NCBI GenBank assembly: GCA_030248215.1
Contig: JASANG010001285.1
Span: forward strand, 1-64,000
DNA: 64,000 nt
Direction: 5' to 3'
From: Enoplolaimus lenunculus
Taxonomy: Eukaryota; Nematoda; Enoplea; Enoplida; Thoracostomopsidae
Part shown: in pieces, positions 54,301-64,000 of the stretch
How positions within the stretch are numbered: position 1 is the first letter of the stretch
Layout of the letters: each line of letters starts with the position of its first letter
Made by a program: the position numbers and the translations under genes
Notes under the pieces: model-generated
Seen by the model: only the letters and a program-made list of their open reading frames with translations
What the model was told of the DNA's origin: nothing
Databases searched by the model: none

Positions 54301-56310
54301 GCGAGTTGGTGATTTCTGAATTAATATCAATAAACATTAACTCATTCTGAGTTGAGTTGATTCTCACTGTGAGTTTAGTTGACTTTGGGTGAGTTGGTTA
54401 ATTAACTCATAACGAATTGAATCAACTCAAAATTCTGAGTTCTGATAGTCCTAACTCAGATTGAGTGATTCAACTCATTCTGAGTTAAAATCAACACTGA
54501 AATTTACAGCGTATCCTCCCCTCAAACAGAGAGGGGTTTAAGCAAGAGATTAACAGTATGCTTCAGTACACCTACCCCTTCTTAAACAAGGGGGGGTTAC
54601 AATTTCCTCCTTTACTACGATATAAAACTGCATACAGACCCCCCATAAACAAGGGGAGGGTAGGCCAAAAACGCAACGCGTGCCGGGTACATTGTTTAAT
54701 ACACAAAATGTACCCAGTTGCACACTCTTGTTATAAAGAGTGATCATCCACTCTTGCCTTTATTATTCATTTTTTCACAAAAATTTTCATTCTGCGCGAT
54801 ACAAAATCGTTTTCAAAAATGGACGAGGCCGCGCCTCCGAAACTTCACGGCTTCACCACACTGTAAATTTCATTGAGTTGATAAAAAGCAACTCAGAGAG
54901 AAAATTAGCTGTTTCGGGGTGTTATAATAGCAGTAAAACTCACTCTGAGTTGATTTAATTCCGAGTGAGTTAAATAATTCAGAATGAGTTTATTCAACTC
55001 AGAGTTTTGAGTTCTGAAAGACCTAATTCCGAGCTCAGACCTCTGAGTGGATTCAAACCATTTGGAGTTTAAATCAATTGTAGATCAAGTCTTGAGCGTA
55101 AGAAAATGGTCTTAGAACAGATAAAACCTTAAATTTTCACAAGAACAGGGACGGTACAGTATTATAAGAATATTACTAAGCCTAAGCCTAACCCTATGCC
55201 TAAGCCAATCAAAGAAATTAGTCTAAAGCTTAAGTTTACTCTATTCCGATCCCACCGAAAAATATTCCGCCCCTGATCTTTACATGGGCCCAAGTTTTCA
55301 ACAAAACTATAAGGTGTTTAAATGAAAAAAACCCGGGTTGCTAAAACACTGTATTCCACCTTGGAAATACAATTGTTTCGTCAACCCTACTGGATTTCAC
55401 GAGACACAAATTATTACACCACTGTAAATTCCAAAGAGTTAATTAATCAACTCAGCTGCGAACTATATATTTTTTCTGAGATAATATCAGTAAACATTAA
55501 CTCACTCTGGTTAGAATTAATTCCGCGTGAGATAATTAATTAACTTAGCATGAGCAGACTCACAAGGGCGGATCCCTTGAGATGGGGGGATGCATCCCTC
55601 CACCGGCTGCCGAGTGTAAAATTTTTTCAGGGTTAAACCCAACGTAAGCTATAATGGCACTTATGGTGATTTTTAAAAATACGGTGAAAAGAGCGTAAAA
55701 AGTGTTCATTCTAGTAACAACCAAGATATCATAGGCTAGAAATTGACGCAACATTCGCTTTAAAGAGTGCATCTTCTCTACTTTGAGGTTGTTCTTACAT
55801 GAGAGTTTGTGTGTAACATATGTCGCTGTTGTTTAAATGCGCAAAAATATGTACGAACATGTGCCAAAACTTACCGTTTTCCACTGGTGTATCTCCCTAG
55901 CTAGGAGTTTCTGGATCCACCACTGCTGCAGACTCAATTCACAATTCTGATAACTTAAAGTCGTAATTGTCACACTCAGTGACATTCAACTCATTCTGAA
56001 TTAAAATCAACTGTCACTGAAATTTACAGTGAATAAACGCTGAAATCTTACGATCTTGTAAACAAAACTGCCACGGGCCAAATGTTGCGTTTCGAAAATA
56101 ATGCGGTTGTAAGTAATCAGGCACACTTTTATCAGTATCATTCGCGGTCCAGTACTGAAGACGTTCAGCTGTATAAATCCACGCGTTCGTTGTTGCAGCA
56201 ACAGTGAGTAACGCAGTTGCAAGCAGTGAAAATATTGAGCAAACATGCATAAGCAGCCGACGGTTGCGGTATGACACTTTGATAATGTTACGTTTCGCCT
56301 TTGATGACAT
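48309..56310 (-). CDS. TARP/CACNG (stargazin)-like claudin-fold membrane protein, five exons, 558 aa
   Basis: Exons 56310-56052, 53969-53892, 52260-52117, 51242-50994 and 49255-48309 join at four phase-1 junctions with good splice sites and end in TAA. Four membrane segments are predicted at about 19-46, 118-141, 147-175 and 200-225. Extracellular loop 1 has the family FGPWQFC motif (Cys83) with Cys93 as likely disulfide partner, and two N-glycosylation sites (Asn57, Asn74). The QHFRFDESSDVTQAIE segment parallels the vertebrate stargazin exon 2, and the KYGYSFLCSIIAF segment matches TM4. The first exon boundaries follow the vertebrate CACNG plan. The expected role is an auxiliary subunit of AMPA-type glutamate receptors or calcium channels at the plasma membrane. 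The 333-residue cytoplasmic tail is long and carries CTHC-X13-CETC (Cys527, 530, 544, 547); the end MIKL resembles a class II PDZ ligand. A TTTATTACAG acceptor upstream of the ATG implies a noncoding 5' exon. Confidence 0.9.
49264..49362. mobile_element. Half copy of a GAGTCAAATT MITE abutting the last exon
   Basis: GACTCTGGCGCAGTCGAATT through TTTTTTGCAGTG is one arm of the family at 51339 and 52779. Its broken edge lies about nine bases before the exon 5 acceptor at 49255, so it contributes intron sequence next to the branch-point region. Confidence 0.6.
49865..50260. repeat. Degenerate minisatellite in the TARP-like gene intron 4
   Basis: GGGATATGGTCGAAGGTAGG-like words recur about ten times with spacing of roughly 35-60 bases. 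Units vary in length. A spurious plus-strand frame runs through it. Confidence 0.55.
50593..52989. mobile_element. Alternating CACTGTAAATT and GAGTCAAATT MITEs in TARP-like gene introns 2-4
   Basis: CACTGTAAATT-type copies lie at 50593-50852, 51699-51948 and 52356-52599, and GAGTCAAATT-type copies at 51339-51570 and 52779-52989. A CGTAGCC-type element lies at 52606-52765. Together they make up much of the intron sequence between exons 2 and 5. Confidence 0.7.
54170..55292. mobile_element. Mixed MITE block in the TARP-like gene intron 1
   Basis: 54170-54250 and 54540-54760 carry the AAGAGTG/CACTCTT and TGCAACGCG words of the 136-bp satellite family, in facing orientation, around a CACTGTAAATT-type MITE at 54262-54510. 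A partial CACTGTAAATT copy is at 54860-55080, and a CTTAGG-type copy is at 55120-55292 ending CATGGGCC. Confidence 0.6.
55420..56032. mobile_element. CACTGTAAATT MITE split by another insertion
   Basis: The left arm (CACTGTAAATTCCAAAGAG) at 55420-55560 and the right arm (GAAATTTACAGTG) at 55925-56032 are separated by about 365 bases beginning GGCGGATCCCTTGAGATGG and ending TTTCTGGATCCACC. The outer end lies 20 bases from the donor of TARP-like exon 1. Confidence 0.55.
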
Positions 56311-56429
56311 TATTGCGTTGTTTATTTGTTCAGTTCCACGACTTTGACCTGTAATAAAACGCAACAAAAATGTATTTTTACCATAAAAATTAAGCGGCGA
56401 GACCGAGTACAAACTGGGTATACTGTAAA

Positions 56430-57080
56430 TTATGATGAGTAAATCAACTCTCATAGAAAGAATTAGTTATTTCTGGTTATTTTTTTAGTTAAAATATAAC
56501 GATAAACATTAACTCGCTCTGAGGTGATTTAATTCTAGGTGAGTTGATTAATTAACTCAGAATGAGTTCAATCAATTCGAAATTCTGAGTTATGGTAAAC
56601 ATAATTCAGAGCTCGGACACCTACCTGAGTGTATTCAGCTGATTCTGAGTTAAAATCAACTGACTGACATTTACAGTGTATGATTGAAATAAATTTCGTG
56701 AGAGACAAGGAGCAAACAATTCACCAGAACCTTTTGGATTCTTCTGGGCAGAATATTGTCCTCAGCCACTTACGGCTGCTTGGTAAAAAACTTTTAAAAT
56801 AAACCAGACACTTTGGAAATAAAATCCTACACTGCAAATTCCTGTGAGTTGATTTCAACTCACAATGAGTTGAATCACTCAGTCTGAGTTAGGACTATCG
56901 GGACTCAGAATTGTGAGCTGATTTAACTCAATCTGAGTTTTAATTGATATATTCACATGGAATCAAATCAACTGAGAGTGAAAATCAACTCAACTCTGAG
57001 TGAGCTAATGCTTATAGATATAAACTCAGAAACAACTCGCTAGCTGAGTTGATTACTCAACTCATTGGAATTTACAGTGT
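56430..57080. mobile_element. Two full CACTGTAAATT MITEs upstream of the TARP-like gene
   Basis: Copies at 56430-56680 and 56829-57080 show clear opposing ends and dense GAGTTGATT words. A further diverged half copy begins at 57251. They occupy the presumed promoter side of the gene. Confidence 0.7.
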
Positions 57081-57905
57081 ATATTTAGTCATCTGAACCA
57101 TTAATAAACCTGGAAAAACGATTTACCGACCCGAGAAAACAAAAAACTTAAAAAAACAAAGATTTACACAAATTAAGCTTAAGTGAAAACTTATCTTCAC
57201 TGCTGGACATAGCGTTTTTACATTGAACCCAAAGGTTAATAGTGCGAACTTCACTGTAAATTCGAGTGAGTTCAGTTGAACTCAGGATCAGTTGAACCCA
57301 CTCAGAAGTCTCAGCGCTGAATTAGGTTATTCAGAAATCAACATTCGAAACGTTTGGCACTTTCTGATATAGCGTTAGTACCAGGTGTATAAAAAATTAT
57401 TCGAAATTACAATATACTTCCTTTGAAAACTTTGACAGACTCCCCTTTATGCTGTTGTCGTAGAGCATCAAATGATGAAAAATACAACGCGTTTCAAAAT
57501 CAAAAACATTACCAAAAATAGCAACGCATAAGCCTAAATTAGGCTCTAAATTGTAGGCTTAAACCATATCTTGCCTAGATAGTTTTAAAAACAAAAAAGT
57601 AACCTGCTAAAATTGAAACATTAAACAAACTTTGTTGTCATTGGCTAAGTTTTTGAAACCCTACTTAAAAGTACAACTTCATACTTTATTATCGTGCTAT
57701 AAGCAATAAATTGACTAATTTATCGTTTCTAAAAGCGTACTGAAGTTAAGCAGATACTTATGTTGGCGAGTATATTTAATGCGTAAGCAGATAATACTAA
57801 CAGTTTAGGAATATTTACTTTGGTGTAATTTAGATAGCAGACTCATGGTGCATCACGATTTCGCCTTTGGTTAAAATTAGCATTTTTCTGTTTTTACTCG
57901 AAAAG

Positions 57906-58176
57906 TTAACCCTTTCTCAATTGAATATTTTCAATTTCATATGAGATGTGTTTTCAAGGTAAGCTTCGAACCCCAGTCTCACGGGTTGGAGACGATTACG
58001 GTGACCACTGAGCTATAGGAGCTTGACGCTCGAGCCCGAGTAGGCTCTCACGTCTTGTGGAGATTTTGCTCTGCGCGTATATGTTAAAAATGTTAAACAC
58101 TGCTCACAGTGTGTATATTGCTCGTACATTATTGTATTTAGTTGCTTATAGTATACTCTATGAGTGAAAGGGTTAA
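57906..58176 (-). mobile_element. TTAA-flanked MITE with tRNA-like module, second copy
   Basis: TTAA at 57906-57909 and 58173-58176 flank exactly 263 bases, with ends CCCTTTCTCAATTG and TGAGTGAAAGGG. On the minus strand, TAGCTCAGTGG and GGTTCGAAGC are A- and B-box matches preceded by GCTCCTA. It is opposite in orientation to the copies at 48042 and 63395. Confidence 0.75.
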
Positions 58177-58490
58177 GTATTTACTTTACGCCGGCGACTT
58201 GAACTATACTTCAGCATTTAATAAAACAAATATTTATGGGCAAGAATTCAGAAACCAAATCAATGTCCTGGTAAAGATTTCTTTGTTCTAAAATCAGTAA
58301 CCGTGACGACTTGAAGCAATGGTGCATAAAGATACGCTTTTACAGGGTAAACTTTTTAACCAAGCGAGAATAGATTCGTCATTGTTGTATAAATTCAAGG
58401 TAAAAGATTTTGTATATTTTGCCTATATTGAAAATAAATTTAGCCAGCACAGTTGGTATGGTAATAATAATAATGGCCAAAGTAAAGAAC

Positions 58491-58680
58491 ATGGGCGGAA
58501 CAGTATTATAAGCACGCTCCTAAGCCTATTAAGCCTAAGCCTAAGCTTATTAAGCCTAAGCGGAAGAATGAGTATATTCCTAAGCCTAAGCCTAAGCCAA
58601 GCAAAAATAAGTCTAAAGCTTAAGTTTACTCTTTTCTAGTCCCACAAAAAACGTTCCGCCCCTGATCTTTACATGGGCCT
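58491..58680. mobile_element. CTTAGG-type MITE whose right end seeds a satellite
   Basis: CATGGGCGGAACAGTATTAT at the left and GTTCCGCCCCTGATCTTTAC at the right bound several CCTAAG hexamer runs. The right end continues directly into the 35-bp array. Confidence 0.65.
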
Positions 58681-58966
58681 TAACCGGCCCCCGCCTCTGA
58701 TCTTTACATGGGCCTTAATAGGCCCCCGCACCTGATTTTTACATGGGCCTTAATAGGCCCCCGCCTCTGATCTTTACATGGGCCTTAATAGGCCTCCGCC
58801 CCTGATTTTTACATGGGCCTTAATAGGCCCCCGCCTCTGATCTGTACATGGGCCTTAATAGGCCCCCGCACCTGATTTTTACATGGGCCTTAATAGGCCC
58901 CCGCCTCTGATCTTTACATGGGCCTTAATTGGCCCCCGCCCCTGATCTTTACATGGGCCTTAATAC
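58650..58966. repeat. 35-bp tandem array derived from a MITE end
   Basis: ACATGGGCC occurs at 58671, 58706, 58741, 58776, 58811, 58846, 58881, 58916 and 58951, nine times at exactly 35 bases. The unit (CCCCGCCTCTGATCTTTAC plus ATGGGCCTTAATAGG) is the terminal repeat of the CTTAGG-type MITE. Confidence 0.9.
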
Positions 58967-59336
58967 CCAGGGGCGTATCGTGAGAGGCACTAGGGGCAAA
59001 CAAGTTGATAAATTTATTCCGTGAACCACTACGGCAGTCACCAATCTTAATACGTCATCACTGCAAATAAACCACGATATGCCGTTCCTAAATTAGTCAA
59101 CAAAAACTAAAATTATAGTTCATGAATTCTCATAATCTCTGTCTCAGACTTCAAAAACTATAGACTACTTAGTTCAGTAGCCAGCCGAACTGGCCCTTAA
59201 AATATCGACGTCAATCATGTTTTATCGGTTTAAAATGGTTTCACGACAATTCGTTCCCCGACATACCCGTCGACCGACAACTTGTAATCCGAAATTTTGT
59301 ACGACTCGACAATTCATTGCCAAAATTACGCTGGCC

Positions 59337-59500
59337 TGCCCATGTAAAGATCAGGGTCGGAACGGTTTTCTGTGGGACTAGTAAAGAGTAAGTTTAAGCT
59401 TTTGGCTGATATTTGCTTCGCTTAGGCTTAGGCTAAGGCTTAAGCTTAGGAATATGCTCAATATACTGTTCCGCCCGTGTTCTTTGCATTGGCCATTACG
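59337..59500. mobile_element. CTTAGG-type MITE
   Basis: CCCATGTAAAGATCAGGG at the left and CCGCCCGTGTTCTTTGCAT at the right bound CTTAGGCTTAGG words. Confidence 0.6.
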
Positions 59501-59835
59501 CTTAAGCTTAGGCTTAGGCTTACGATCACGATTATAGGATTACACTTAGATTTGTTAATTAGCTTTCGGACACTATTCGACGGCAAGTTGTCGTGAGACG
59601 AATTGTCGTAGATTCTTTTAAAATATCTTGTACCCCGCATTACATTTTGGTCCTTTCAAGTTAAATTAATATAAAAATAGCTAAATAGCGTTTACCATTT
59701 CTATTATTGATTTCTATTCGTTTGAGGTTTAAAAATTCGTACAATGTGTTGTAATACATTTCAGTGTTTATATATGTAATGTCTGAAATGTAAGTAATAC
59801 TGTTGTAAGGCTTATACTGCACGCGAGTTGTCTTG

Positions 59836-59900
59836 CAAGATAGCTCAGTTGGTTAAATTAGTGGGTCGGCGGCCGTTGTCATATGCAATAACCCTAAATT
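59836..59900 (+). mobile_element. tRNA-like fragment
   Basis: TAGCTCAGTTGG matches the Pol III A box in a tRNA-like context, but no B box or 3' acceptor stem follows. It is probably a SINE remnant. Confidence 0.35.
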
Positions 59901-60805
59901 AAATTTTAAGGGAAGCAATTTTTGTTGCCGGATACATAAAGAGTCATGGTTCGCATAGGTTGTACTCGTCTCCAAATAATGCATCAGCCACAATAAAGAA
60001 TGTGGCTGTGTGGAGAAAAATGGTACCCATTCCAAACCGTTCATTTTGAAATTTTATACAATTCCAATACACACAAGCTAAACCATAGACCAATATTAAT
60101 AGTCGTGAACTACGTAAACTAACGTAGTTTGTAACAGCGCATTTTACAATTTTGCAAAATATTACTGATGGTACAAAGTTCAAGTTTACTACAACACGAC
60201 TCCTGGACACGCAACAATTATACCAGACGTGTTCCAGAAATCATTAACATGTAAACAGTTTAAGTGAAGACGACGTGGAAATTATAATTTTATAGAATCT
60301 TGTTTAAAGACTTTTAGTTTAAATTACATTCTTCACTTTTAGAAAACTTATTCATATCAAATGACACATCTTGAACACGGTCGATTTGAAATAGACAACT
60401 ATCACATAATTTTGAAATGCTTGAAAGACATAAATGTGTCTCCGTAAATCGGTTGCTTTCAACAGTTCAAAATTGTACGTTTTAAGGAGTCGTATTTGTC
60501 TAAAATTACAATTAAAAGAAACGTAGGTCATGGTTAATTCACGGGCCCGTACATGATATAAAAATTTAGCGGTGACGGAAACAGAAATTGTACGTCGCAA
60601 AACACCGGAAATAAATTATAAAGTTCAATATGCTATTTACATTATAATAGTATTGTGCAACCGGAGGCGAAAAATTTCAGAATCGGACCCGGCGGTCAAC
60701 GAAACTTGCTGGAGCCTTAGGTGAGGCGAAATTCGTACAATTTTGCAGGTAACAACTATATCACTTCTTCGATTAAACGACACTTCTTCTATTAAACGGC
60801 TCAGC
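59901..60805. other. Unassigned, several overlapping open frames
   Basis: Minus-strand frames at 59944-60210 and 60352-60600 are open but lack clear splice context. The first overlaps a small inverted sequence (GCCACATTCTTTATTGTGGC) whose relative lies at 61335-61365, so it is at least partly repeat. A GCCGGA-type MITE remnant covers about 60655-60735. Confidence 0.3.
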
Positions 60806-60859
60806 TCAAAGAAGCTGAAATACTTTCTTTCGCAAATCATCAGAAACTTGAGTACTGAC
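60806..60859 (-). CDS. Possible terminal exon of an upstream minus-strand gene
   Basis: After a GCATTGTAG acceptor, 17 codons and a TGA encode STQVSDDLRKKVFQLL, a protein-like C-terminus. No partner exon is visible within the window, and the stretch is short, so this is a weak call. Confidence 0.2.
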   Translation of the reverse strand, partial: VSTQVSDDLRKKVFQLL

Positions 60860-61009
60860 CTACAATGCATCACTTTTAAAATTTGTCAGTAAATCATACC
60901 GCTTGGGTACACGTACTGTATTGACCCGAATAAGAGGTGGTCTCCATTTTGAGTCCCAATCAATAGAAGTCCGTATCCCTAATAAGAGTCCGTAAGCGGA
61001 AATGCTGTT

Positions 61010-62640
61010 TGCACACCAGTGACGTGTTCTAGACTGTGTCGTTTTATATAAATTACTATTTCAATATACTTGAGTAAATTAATTTATAATTTATCTTACA
61101 GTAGAATTTTAACAATTTTGTTCATGACCAATTCTTGTACTCGTGCTATTTTAACACAGCCGAGTTCAGTAGCAGTGCGCTTTTCCAATGGTCGTGTGTT
61201 GGAATTGAACTTTAATTTTATTTTGAAATCTTCATTCTGTTGAATTTAACGAAATTAAATGATGTTCAATTCCAATACACGCTAAAACTTTAATTTAGAA
61301 ATTGGCAATTTTCCGGAATTGAAACATCACTTTCCACACGGCCACATTCTTTAATGTGGATGATGCATAAGGGGGTCGGTCAAAAACGCAACGCGTGACG
61401 GGTCCCGGAAACAAAAACGGATGTCCGGCTACACCAGGCCCATGACACATGATGACCTATCAGAATTGCCTAAATTTTGGCCTACGGTCCATGAATCACT
61501 GACCCATTTTTCAACTGTACAATTCACATGCATAAACGTAGCTAAACAGTTTTCCATTTAGACCGTAAGGTGGCGCTATACTTTGAATGACACCCGGCGC
61601 CGTCCGACGCCTAAATTTTTAACGTACGACTCCGTACGACAAGCATAGCGAAACTCTAACTGAAATTTTTTTAAGCTGAAATTTAGCAAAACAATAGTTT
61701 AGAATTAACCTTCATAAAAATTTAAAACGCGAGCCGACATCCGGCGGATGTAAAGGGAACATTCAGTCCTCGGCCCCACCAACAGGGTCAGCGATCAATA
61801 TTTCAATTTTGTAGTAGGATTTAGTGTTAAAATTGCGTTTGTTTTCGTTATTCTTCCCGATCCATCATTTGGTAGGAACTGTTGGAACGGTCCCGTAAAA
61901 CCAAGAGGGAGGCAGGGAAGTTCAGCTTCTCCCACTGGAAAAATTTTGGCCCCCCTAGAACATTTTCAACCTTGCTTGTAAGTCATTGAAAACCTTTAAT
62001 AAATGTCCCGCTTGAAAATCTTTTAGCCTCCCCTAGCAAGGTGGGCTGGCTACGGGCCTGTATTGGAACATCTGGTTCAGATTTTTGGTTGTTTATTAAA
62101 CACGAAACGTGATGTTGGACGCAATTTATGGCTTTAGTCCTGTATTTGAATTTAATTAAAAAATGGCTCGTGGTTGACCTCACTTGGCCTAACCGTTTTC
62201 CGAGTACTTAACCAATTTGCAGCTATATTTTCTGGCCAATCGATACTGTAAACGGTTCATAAAACAGACTTTATGGCAAAAACACAACCAGCATTCAGGT
62301 TTTAAATAGTCTCAGTGAATTTTGTTTCAACTTAATCTAAGAAAATGCGAATGTAAACAAAAGCGTAGTGTCAATCTTTGTCATGGCATGTTTATCTATG
62401 AGTAGGGACGTGTAATCCATAAGACGGTCGGCCAATGTTACTTTAAGGGGCGTATTAACAGTAGATTAAGCGTATTGCTAAGCCTAAGCCTAAGCGTTGC
62501 AAAATGAATCCCTAAGCCTAAGCCTAAGTCTAAGCAAAAAAATGTAATCTAGAATCTAAATCTACTTTTTTGTAGACCCACCAGAAACCTGGACGCCCCT
62601 TAATGTAACATGGGCCAAGTTGTCGACCAGGGGCGTCGCA
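61010..62640. other. Intergenic with two MITEs
   Basis: A CGTAGCC-type element lies at 61905-62060 (CTTGCTTGTAAGTCATTG, GGCTGGCTACGGGCC), and a GGGGCGT/CCTAAG element lies at 62430-62620. The rest, including a GC-richer patch at 61560-61780 with CCCGGCGCCGTCCGACGCC, has nothing I can assign. Confidence 0.4.
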
Positions 62641-63394
62641 CATAACCCTATACGATAGATTCTTTCTCAAGAGTTCAAACTGAAGTGTAGAGTATTTAGA
62701 AATACATTGCGAGCGAAGCGAACCGAAACCAGCGCATTTTATGCATTATCTGAAGGAGAGCTAAAACGCCGTTTACTTGGTAATTTGTGAACATGAAAAT
62801 CGCTGACGTTGTTTGGTTTTCCATGACCGGAGCAGCCACCCCCCCATGCGCCCCATTTTAGAGGACCCCACCCTAAACAAGATTTTAAACAAAAAAGTTA
62901 AAAAATATTTTGATCATCGGAATGGAAACCCATCCCGAAATTTTGGGGAGCCGCATCCTATCCTGCTCCGGTGTCGCATTAAAAATGGCCTCCAAAAACG
63001 ACCCTCGGGCATTTTTCACAAGGGTCCGATTTTCACAATAGTGTGGTGTGAAAAAATGACCCACATCAAAAGTGACCCGGTCATTTTCACATAACGTCGC
63101 ATGCATAAACGAGCTCCATTAAAAATAGACTTCCGGTAAGTTTCACACGGAACTGAACTCTAAAATTATCCTCTGTGAAAATAAATTACTTCCCACAGGC
63201 GAATATTCTTAAACACAGTGAAAGCTTAATTTACATAACAAAATTGAGGAAACCATTCTTACCGCTCATTATTTAAAGAACAGACGATGAAGCTAATTTA
63301 AGTGCAAGAAAAAAAATTTGCTGGAAAATTCAAAACAAACACATACATTGGCGTAGCCAGGATTGTTGGTTTGGGGGCCCAAATCGCTAAGCTG
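62641..63394. other. No recognisable feature
   Basis: A 93-codon plus-strand frame at 62813-63094 shows no motif and is mirrored by an open minus frame. I do not call it a gene. Confidence 0.35.
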
Positions 63395-63666
63395 TTAACC
63401 CCATCTCACATTGAGTTGCCTATACGCAACTCAGCGCAGTGTATATACGTTAAATAATATATATCGCAACCGTGTTGAACAATTGCAACACGTATACATA
63501 GTACTAAATCACCACAAGACATGAGAGCCCCCTCGGGCTCGAGCGTCAAGCTCCTATAGCTGAGTGGTGATGGTATACGCCTCCCAGTCCAGTCACTGGA
63601 GTTCGAATCCAAGCATAAAACTATGTCTCAGCGAAAATAGAAAATATTCATGTGAGAATGGGTTAA
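63395..63666 (+). mobile_element. TTAA-flanked MITE with tRNA-like module, third copy
   Basis: TTAA at 63395-63398 and 63663-63666 flank 264 bases with ends CCCCATCTCACATTG and ATGTGAGAATGGG. The interior is nearly identical to 48042-48312, including TAGCTGAGTGG and GTTCGAATCC, so these two insertions are recent. Confidence 0.8.
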
Positions 63667-64000
63667 GGGTACTGTTTTTCTTGTGTAATTTATGCTGGAG
63701 CTGTGCGCTCACAAATAAGGTATGTCTATCAAAAACCAAAACCGTTTCAAATATTTACTGCTCGCAGTTGGAACAGTTACATATTTAAACATCATAAAAC
63801 AATGGCCAGCCTAATAGTGCATGCCTCCTAAGCCCCAACTTCAGACCGTTTCGTAATGGCAAATCAAGGATTTTTCGGTGGACATTCGAGGTTGGGCCAG
63901 TCCACTCCCCCCTCCCCACCGAACTATGCCGATACCAAAAATAATGGTTTAAAGATAATTTTCCATTTTTGAGTACGGGACGTGTGAAGTATAATAGCCA
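63667..64000. other. Unassigned right edge
   Basis: A C-rich patch near 63905-63925 (CCACTCCCCCCTCCCCACC) suggests a further element end. No exon is recognised. Confidence 0.35.

Noticed and set aside
59853-60210. Membrane-protein-like minus-strand frame
   Set aside because: It overlaps a small inverted repeat shared with 61335, lacks splice context, and a second frame is equally open.
29048-62620. Runs of TTAGGC/GCCTAA resembling nematode telomere repeats
   Set aside because: The runs are short, degenerate and always inside MITEs with defined ends, so they are transposon sequence and not telomeric or interstitial telomere arrays.
48042-63666. Functional tRNA genes at 48205, 57970 and 63560
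   Set aside because: The A and B boxes are good, but the acceptor stem does not close and the sequence is always inside the TTAA-flanked MITE.
1-64000. LTR retroelements, Polintons or other virus-like copies
   Set aside because: I saw no long terminal repeats, reverse transcriptase, integrase or capsid-like frames anywhere in the window.

Overview
This window looks like nuclear DNA from an invertebrate metazoan. It is AT-rich, with GT-AG introns of hundreds to thousands of bases, animal gene families (ALYREF, a claudin-fold TARP/CACNG-like membrane protein, a C2H2 zinc-finger protein) and a very high load of short non-autonomous DNA transposons. I cannot name the species. No operons, CRISPR, rRNA, LTR elements or viral genes were seen. 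The gene models below were built by hand from splice sites, reading-frame phase and protein motifs. Four are well supported because every exon junction keeps the frame.

Layout: (1) 1-125, minus strand: first coding exon of an unknown gene running off the left edge, with an 18-19 bp tandem array of E2F-like sites just upstream. (2) 2338-12137, minus: an eight-exon, six-finger zinc-finger gene of 689 codons, with introns full of transposons. (3) 13117-21700: mostly transposons and tRNA-derived SINEs, plus weakly supported minus-strand exons. (4) 21754-24359, plus: ALYREF, five exons, 236 aa. (5) 24360-30300: transposons, some orphan exon candidates and a 48-bp tandem repeat. (6) 30359-37002, minus: a three-exon HAD-superfamily phosphatase of 333 aa. 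Its long first intron holds an oppositely oriented candidate gene with a PAM2 (poly(A)-binding-protein-binding) motif. (7) 35615-48300: a repeat desert with a 136-bp satellite, hexamer-rich MITEs and a recent 159-bp duplication. (8) 48309-56310, minus: a five-exon TARP/CACNG-like gene of 558 aa. (9) 56400-64000: more MITEs, a 35-bp satellite born from a transposon end, and no convincing gene.

The genes have no obvious joint pathway: mRNA export (ALYREF), transcription (zinc fingers), sugar-phosphate-type hydrolysis (HAD) and synaptic or calcium-channel accessory membrane function (TARP-like). The most unusual content is the transposon community. Several MITE families have terminal regions made of different degenerate hexamers (ACCGGA, AACGGA, GCCGGA, GAATCC, CGAGAC, AGGAAC, GCGATT, CTTAGG). 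A TTAA-flanked 263-264 bp family carries a Pol III tRNA-like module, and one copy sits exactly on the stop codon of the TARP-like gene.
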